From: an uncultured Porphyromonadaceae bacterium
GTDB lineage: Bacteria; Bacteroidota; Bacteroidia; Bacteroidales; Muribaculaceae
Length of the DNA stretch: 19,573 bases
Assembly (NCBI GenBank): GCA_900547825.1
Contig: URII01000049.1
Span: 1 to 19,573 of the forward strand
Direction: 5' to 3'
The notes under the pieces are model-generated. The model was not told the origin of the DNA and made no database searches. It worked only from the letters and a program-made list of their open reading frames with translations. The position numbers and the translations under genes were made by a program. Shown piece by piece: positions 15,065 to 19,573 of the stretch; within the stretch, counting starts at the first letter, position 1, and the number at the start of each line of letters is the position of its first letter.

Positions 15065-16480
15065 ATGAAACTCACTTTGTTGCCGCTCGTAGCGGCCATA
15101 GTCGTAATATCTGCCGTCACAGCATCTTTAGCCGGATGCGGACGCAATGCGTCCGCGACCTCCGATTCGACCACTACTGATTCAGCGCATATCCGTATAC
15201 CGCTTCCCGACACCCTGCGTGTGGCCACCCTCTACAGCCCCACATCCTATTTCCTCTACCGTGACGAGACTATGGGTTACGACTATGAACTGTTGTCGAA
15301 ATTCATAGCCGACAAACACCTTGCCCTGTCGCTTGAGATAGCCCCGAGCCTCGCGGCCGCTGTAGAGCTGCTTGACTCCGGTCGGGTGGATATGATAGCC
15401 TACGATGTGCCGGTGACTGCCGAATACCGCGAGCATGTCATACCCTGCGGAGTGGAAGACATTACCACGCAGGTGCTCGTACAGCCACGGGGAAAAAACC
15501 GTGTGGAGGATGTTACCCAACTCGTGGGACGGGATGTGTATGTGGAGAAAGACTCCAAATACTATCACCGCATGCTTAATCTCAATGATGAGCTTGGGGG
15601 TGGAGTCAACATCCATTCCGTCAACCGCGACACCCTCATCACCGAGGATCTGATAGAAATGGTGTCGGAAGGAAAAATCCCGCTTACGGTTGTTGACAGC
15701 GACATAGCCCGGCTCAACAAAACCTATTACCCATCGCTCGACATCACTCTTGAAGTCAGCTATCCCCAGCGTGCGGCATGGGGCGTGGCCCCCTCGAAAC
15801 CCTGGCTCGCCGACTCCATAAACAGCTGGGTAGCCTCTGCCGAGCTGAAAGAGGCCAAGGCCGAACTGCTCAAACGCTACTTTGAGCTGAGCAAGAACGA
15901 GCCCGGAAGCACATTGCCGAAAATCGATTTCTCAAAAGGGCGCATATCGCCGTTCGACCATCTTTTCCGGCGCCATGCAGCAACCATTCACTGGGATTGG
16001 CGCCTACTCGCCGCACAGGGCTATGCCGAAAGCAAATTCGACTCCACCGTGGTGTCATGGGCCGGAGCCCGCGGCATAATGCAGATAATGCCGCGCACTG
16101 CCCGCTCATTCGGTCTGAGCGCCGACAAGGTGGCCTGTGTGGAGCCGAGCATAGCCACAGCCGTAAAAATAATCAAGGCACTTGACGCCGCCTTCGCCTC
16201 AAAAGTGCCTGATCCCGAGGAACGGAAAAAGTTCATAATAGCAGCCTACAACTCAGGACCGGCACATATACTCGACGCCATAGCCTTAGCAGCAAAGTAC
16301 GGCAAGAATCCGGCCGTATGGGACGGCAACGTGGCCGAAGCCACATTATGGAAAACACGTCCGGAATATTACAACGACCCGGTGTGCCGCTACGGATATT
16401 TCCGTGGACGGCAAACCTACGACTACGTTAACCGCGTCTATTCCTTCTACCGTCAGGCTTCCGCCAAGATACCCCGCTGA
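15065..16480 (+). CDS. mltF: Membrane-bound lytic murein transglycosylase F-type lipoprotein
   Basis: A 471-aa lipoprotein that cleaves peptidoglycan with formation of 1,6-anhydromuramyl ends. The lipobox is LAGC (C25). Residues about 48-275 are a periplasmic solute-binding (SBP_bac_3-like) domain (LRVATLYSPTSYFLYRDETM, GYDYELLSKFIADKHLALSL). Residues about 295-455 are a family 23 SLT domain with the catalytic glutamate E322 in GYAESKFDS, then ARGIMQIMPRTA and AAYNSGPAHILDA, all standard motifs. This two-domain order is diagnostic of MltF. The sequence directly after the cysteine is GRNAS without acidic residues, so a periplasmic-facing location is more likely than surface display. It lies 21 bases after purM and 31 before a small lipoprotein gene, so all three are probably one transcript. 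Confidence 0.92.
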   Translation: MKLTLLPLVAAIVVISAVTASLAGCGRNASATSDSTTTDSAHIRIPLPDTLRVATLYSPTSYFLYRDETMGYDYELLSKFIADKHLALSLEIAPSLAAAVELLDSGRVDMIAYDVPVTAEYREHVIPCGVEDITTQVLVQPRGKNRVEDVTQLVGRDVYVEKDSKYYHRMLNLNDELGGGVNIHSVNRDTLITEDLIEMVSEGKIPLTVVDSDIARLNKTYYPSLDITLEVSYPQRAAWGVAPSKPWLADSINSWVASAELKEAKAELLKRYFELSKNEPGSTLPKIDFSKGRISPFDHLFRRHAATIHWDWRLLAAQGYAESKFDSTVVSWAGARGIMQIMPRTARSFGLSADKVACVEPSIATAVKIIKALDAAFASKVPDPEERKKFIIAAYNSGPAHILDAIALAAKYGKNPAVWDGNVAEATLWKTRPEYYNDPVCRYGYFRGRQTYDYVNRVYSFYRQASAKIPR

Positions 16481-16511
16481 CATATATTAATCCAATACAC
16501 CCTACGAGAAA

Positions 16512-17015
16512 ATGAAATATCTTACTATTATATTGGTCATCCTAAGCCTCTGCTCTTGCAACCATAATGAAGAACCGCCCTTTGAGGTCACACTCCCTAT
16601 TCAGGAAGAATACATAGTGAAATCGGAGTGGATCAGCAGATACGACAGCGAAAAAACCGCTATATGCAAGGCTCTGGACGAAAAACTGTTTATAGTCAAT
16701 TCTCCCGACGAATTACCCAAAGATGATATCTGGGGCTTTGGCGAGGCATATACCAAGGCTGATTTCAAAAGCTATACCCTGCTGATATATTATGAGTTGC
16801 ATCCGTGGCAAGTAGAGGTATACCGTTACCGATACGTTCGTAACAACACTGAAAAACGCTATGACTGGTATATCGGAAACCGGATTGGCCCGGAAGAACC
16901 GAATCCCGAAAAATGGCAATTTACCCGCTATGCCATAGCTGTAAACAAATTGCCGGAAAATGCCTCCGTCATGGCATGGCGAAGCCTCATCTCATCAGAT
17001 TGGGAATGGGAATAG
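16512..17015 (+). CDS. Small lipoprotein of unknown function (167 aa)
   Basis: A signal peptide with a lipobox-like LCSC (C16) followed by NHNEEPP, whose acidic residues could direct surface display. The mature part of about 150 residues is rich in Tyr and Trp. It contains KLFIVNSPDELPKDDIWGF and ADFKSYTLLIYYELH, a layout seen in small Bacteroides lipoproteins (a 'v.s.eel ... df..ytll' pattern), but no named domain is recognised. It follows mltF by 31 bases, has no promoter of its own that can be seen, and ends before a strong terminator, so it is probably the last gene of the purM-mltF transcript. It is richer in A+T than purM and mltF, which hints at a later arrival. The function is unknown. 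Confidence 0.78.
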   Translation: MKYLTIILVILSLCSCNHNEEPPFEVTLPIQEEYIVKSEWISRYDSEKTAICKALDEKLFIVNSPDELPKDDIWGFGEAYTKADFKSYTLLIYYELHPWQVEVYRYRYVRNNTEKRYDWYIGNRIGPEEPNPEKWQFTRYAIAVNKLPENASVMAWRSLISSDWEWE

Positions 17016-17042
17016 TAAGGCTTTAGCACCGAAAATGATAAG

Positions 17043-17087
17043 CAGCCGCGGGATGGAGTTTGCTCCAAGCCCGCGGCTGTCTTTTTA
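17043..17087 (+). terminator. Rho-independent terminator after the purM-mltF-lipoprotein unit
   Basis: CAGCCGCGGG (17043-17052) pairs perfectly with CCCGCGGCTG (17070-17079). The interior extends with TGGAG/CTCCA around a TTTG loop, and the stem is followed by TCTTTTTA (17080-17087). It begins 28 bases after the lipoprotein stop codon. The stem lies 27 bases past the icd stop, so it could also help end that transcript, although the T-tract favours the plus strand. Confidence 0.88.
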
Positions 17088-17105
17088 GTTCACCGGATGG
17101 TCAGA

Positions 17106-18314
17106 TCAGGCGAGGCGTTTTTCAAGGCGCTGACGGATGGCGCCGATGAATTCAGCTGAGGTGACACCCTTGGGGGTGACACCTTCCATGAGGTTTACCA
17201 GATCCTTGGTCACAATGCCTTCGTTAAGCGTATCGAAACATGAGGCCTCGAGCTGATCGGCAAAATTCACCAACGCTGCGTTTCCATCAAGCTCGCCGCG
17301 CTTGCGCAAAGCGCCTGACCAGGCGAAAATAGTGGCCATGGGGTTGGTGGAAGTCTCCTCGCCCTTGAGATATTTGTAATAGTGACGTGTAACTGTGCCG
17401 TGGGCTGCCTCGTACTCATACTTGCCGTCCGGGCTTACGAGCACACTCGTCATCATGGCAAGCGAACCGAATGCGGTCGACACCATGTCGCTCATCACAT
17501 CACCGTCATAGTTCTTGCAGGCCCAGATATAACCGCCTTTGGAGCGTATCACACGAGCCACTGCGTCATCTATCAGAGTGTAGAAATATTCCAAGCCGCG
17601 ACGTTCGAATTCGTCCTTATATTCCTGATATACCTCTTCGAAAATCTCCTTGAAGTCAGCGTCATATTTCTTGGATATGGTGTCCTTGGTCGAGAACCAC
17701 AGATCCTGATTGGTGTCAAGAGCGAATTTGAAACACGAATGGGCAAACGAGCGGATGGACTTGTCGGTGTTGTGCATGCCCTGAAGCACACCTTTTCCCT
17801 TGAAGTTGTGGATCACGACCTCTTCCTTGGCACCGTTCTCACCTTCAAACACCATCTTTGCCACACCGGGTTCGGTGACACGGATCTCCACACTCTTGTA
17901 GACATCGCCATAGGCATGACGGGCTATTGTGATGGGTTTCTCCCAATTGCGCACGGCAGGCTTGATTGAAGGTATGGTGATGGGTGTGCGGAACACAGTG
18001 CCGTCCAGAATAGAGCGGATAGTGCCGTTGGGGCTTTTCCACATCTCATGCAGTTTGTATTCGGTCATGCGCTGTGCATTCGGGGTGATCGTGGCACATT
18101 TCACTGCCACACCGAGACGCTTGGTGGCTTCGGCTGCCTCCACGGTGATCTTGTCGGCAGTGCGGTCGCGTTCGGGAAGCCCGAGGTCATAATACTCCGT
18201 TTTGAGATCAACGAACGGAAGTATCAGCTCGTCCTTGATCATCTTCCAAAGAATGCGGGTCATCTCATCGCCGTCCATCTCCACGAGAGGCACGGTCATC
18301 TCAATTTTTTTCAT
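17106..18314 (-). CDS. icd: NADP-dependent isocitrate dehydrogenase, eukaryote-like (class II)
   Basis: A TCA-cycle enzyme that oxidatively decarboxylates isocitrate to 2-oxoglutarate. The 402-aa protein aligns with human IDH1 almost position for position in its N-terminal half. It has isocitrate-binding S94, N96 and R100 within KSPNGTIRS, R109 in GTVFR, R132 in IARHAYGD, and Y139. Later come the metal-binding YDGDVMSDM and the NADP-binding AAHGTVTRHY, followed by ETSTNPMATIFAW. These residues define the homodimeric class II family, unlike the class I enzyme of E. coli. It begins 30 bases after the aconitase stop codon and is likely cotranscribed with it. No citrate synthase gene follows; the next features are the gene stop and a terminator. 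Confidence 0.96.
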   Translation of the reverse strand: MKKIEMTVPLVEMDGDEMTRILWKMIKDELILPFVDLKTEYYDLGLPERDRTADKITVEAAEATKRLGVAVKCATITPNAQRMTEYKLHEMWKSPNGTIRSILDGTVFRTPITIPSIKPAVRNWEKPITIARHAYGDVYKSVEIRVTEPGVAKMVFEGENGAKEEVVIHNFKGKGVLQGMHNTDKSIRSFAHSCFKFALDTNQDLWFSTKDTISKKYDADFKEIFEEVYQEYKDEFERRGLEYFYTLIDDAVARVIRSKGGYIWACKNYDGDVMSDMVSTAFGSLAMMTSVLVSPDGKYEYEAAHGTVTRHYYKYLKGEETSTNPMATIFAWSGALRKRGELDGNAALVNFADQLEASCFDTLNEGIVTKDLVNLMEGVTPKGVTSAEFIGAIRQRLEKRLA

Positions 18315-18344
18315 GATCGGTTATTTAGGGTTTGGTATGGATTT

Positions 18345-19573
18345 TTACTTTTTGTTTTTCTGGGCGGCATAGTAGTTCATAAGGCAACCGTCGGCAAGGA
18401 TGGTACGCTCGTCGGGAGTAAGGTTGGTGAAATACAGGCGTATGTCCTTGACCCCGGAGGCTGTGATAACCTTGGCGTCAATCTCCTCCTTGTCCGAGAG
18501 TATGGCCTCGCGTATGCCGGGAACAAACACCATGTCGCCGGGCATATAGTCAAACGGAGTGTCCTTTGATATAGTGAACGGCACAATGCCCCAGTTGATA
18601 CAGTTGCTGCGGTAACGCTTGGTGGCATACTCATAGCATATGTTGGCGTCGCCGCCAAGCACTTTCTGACATGACGCAGCCTGTTCGCGGGCCGAGCCGT
18701 CGCCGGGACGGTTGGCAAACACGCATGATCCGAACGATGTGTCGGCCGGTGAGGCTCCCACTTTGGCAAGTGCGTCAGCCACATGTGCCGGACATTTTCC
18801 CTCGCGGCGCTCGATATCCTCGGCCTGTATGCGCTTGCTGAGACCTACATATTCGGGCACACGGCGCGACAATGCGAATTCCGACAGCTTCAGCGGATTG
18901 GAGCGGTAGCTCGAAGTCTCACCTGAAGGAATAAGCTCATCGGTAGTAGTGACGGGATCATGGATCACGGCGGCAAGTTCAAGAAGCATATTCTTCTCCA
19001 TGGGATACATCTTGGGCCAGTCCTTGATGTTCGGGCCGTATTTCAGGGGCTGGTCGCTGTCCGCAGCCTCAAAGCCGTTATAGACGCGGCGTTCATAGAT
19101 CTTAGCGTCGAATTCATACGGTTTGTGGGTGTCGGTGTAGTCCACATCGGTGGCTGCTGTGATCACACCTCCGTTGGCAGCCGTGGCGGCAATGGAGCGT
19201 GCATCCATAAGGGCAACAAGAGATATCTGTCCCTGGCCGGGCTTGGAACCTTCACGGTTGGGGAAATTACGTGTGGTGTGGCGTATGCTGAGGCCATTGT
19301 TGGCGGGTACGTCACCGGCACCGAAGCAGGGGCCGCAGAAAGCGGGTTTTATCACCACTCCGGCTTCAAGAAGCTCCTCGGCAATACCGTTGCGGGTAGT
19401 GGCCATATACACCGGAACTGACTGCGGATAAGCCGAGATGGTGAAATAATCATTGCCTACCGAACGGTCTTTGAGTATGGCGGCGGCAGCGCTGAGGTTG
19501 TCGTAAGTGCCGCCTGAGCATCCTGCAATAATACCCTGGTCGGCCATCACCTTGCCGTCAACAATCTTTTCAC
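18345..19573 (-). CDS. acnA: Aconitate hydratase (C-terminal part; 5' end outside the window)
   Basis: The open frame runs to the window edge (first full codon at 19571), so this is a partial gene of about 409 codons. Bacteroidales aconitases are about 750 residues long, so roughly 340 are missing. The protein interconverts citrate and isocitrate using a [4Fe-4S] cluster. The three cluster cysteines are visible: one in IIAGCSGGTYDN near the start of the visible part, and two in FCGPCFGAGD. Substrate-site arginines lie in LSIRHTTRNFPNREGSKPG. The C-terminal swivel domain contains KRYRSNCINWGIVPFTI. The sequence is of the mitochondrial-like type described in Bacteroides. icd follows after 30 bases. 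The ATG at 19547 and GTG at 19550 are internal codons, not starts. Confidence 0.95.
   Translation of the reverse strand, partial: EKIVDGKVMADQGIIAGCSGGTYDNLSAAAAILKDRSVGNDYFTISAYPQSVPVYMATTRNGIAEELLEAGVVIKPAFCGPCFGAGDVPANNGLSIRHTTRNFPNREGSKPGQGQISLVALMDARSIAATAANGGVITAATDVDYTDTHKPYEFDAKIYERRVYNGFEAADSDQPLKYGPNIKDWPKMYPMEKNMLLELAAVIHDPVTTTDELIPSGETSSYRSNPLKLSEFALSRRVPEYVGLSKRIQAEDIERREGKCPAHVADALAKVGASPADTSFGSCVFANRPGDGSAREQAASCQKVLGGDANICYEYATKRYRSNCINWGIVPFTISKDTPFDYMPGDMVFVPGIREAILSDKEEIDAKVITASGVKDIRLYFTNLTPDERTILADGCLMNYYAAQKNKK

Noticed and set aside
17382..17969. A 195-codon open frame opposite icd
   Set aside because: It is antisense to conserved isocitrate dehydrogenase motifs and has no features of its own.
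1..19573. CRISPR arrays, insertion sequences, integrase or phage genes
   Set aside because: I saw no regularly spaced repeats and no transposase, integrase or phage structural motifs on either strand.

Overview
The window looks like chromosomal DNA from a gut-type Bacteroidota, most likely order Bacteroidales and possibly Muribaculaceae. The reasons are the promoters (TTTG-N19/20-TAnnTTTG, the Bacteroidota primary-sigma consensus), near absence of Shine-Dalgarno sites, DUF5074/BtuG-type propellers, Por-type C-terminal sorting tails, and a mitochondrial-type aconitase next to a eukaryote-like NADP isocitrate dehydrogenase. The family assignment is inference.

Layout. (1) 1-2130: the 5' part of a tRNA gene on the minus strand, then an A+T-rich accessory segment. 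It holds a 75-aa small protein, a DNA methyltransferase with a DPPY motif, and a convergent gene whose product joins an XRE helix-turn-helix to a PD-(D/E)XK-like nuclease domain. This reads as a compact restriction-modification cassette whose two main genes overlap tail to tail. (2) 2250-3410: an EamA-family membrane transporter, and a truncated secreted-protein gene running into its 3' end. (3) 3570-13775: a minus-strand vitamin B12 locus. A promoter and a cobalamin riboswitch lead into btuB (TonB-dependent receptor), btuG (surface lipoprotein propeller), a second surface lipoprotein, a 1279-aa multidomain secreted protein and a 498-aa secreted protein, ending at a strong hairpin terminator. 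Two of the junctions are ATGA overlaps. Three of the five products carry recognisably related BtuG-like propellers. (4) 13806-17087: a divergent plus-strand unit of purM, mltF and a small lipoprotein, ending at a hairpin/T-tract terminator. (5) 17106-19573: minus-strand TCA-cycle genes, with aconitase (cut by the window edge) followed by icd.

The B12 locus is the most interesting system. BtuB and BtuG are known partners for corrinoid capture and uptake in gut Bacteroides. Here the same riboswitch-controlled transcript also encodes two BtuG-related propellers that lack a lipobox and carry a C-terminal sorting tail. One of them is joined to a duplicated GYRW-signature module and a Big_2 domain. 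An 8-nt complementarity between the aptamer and the downstream leader suggests how the switch may act.
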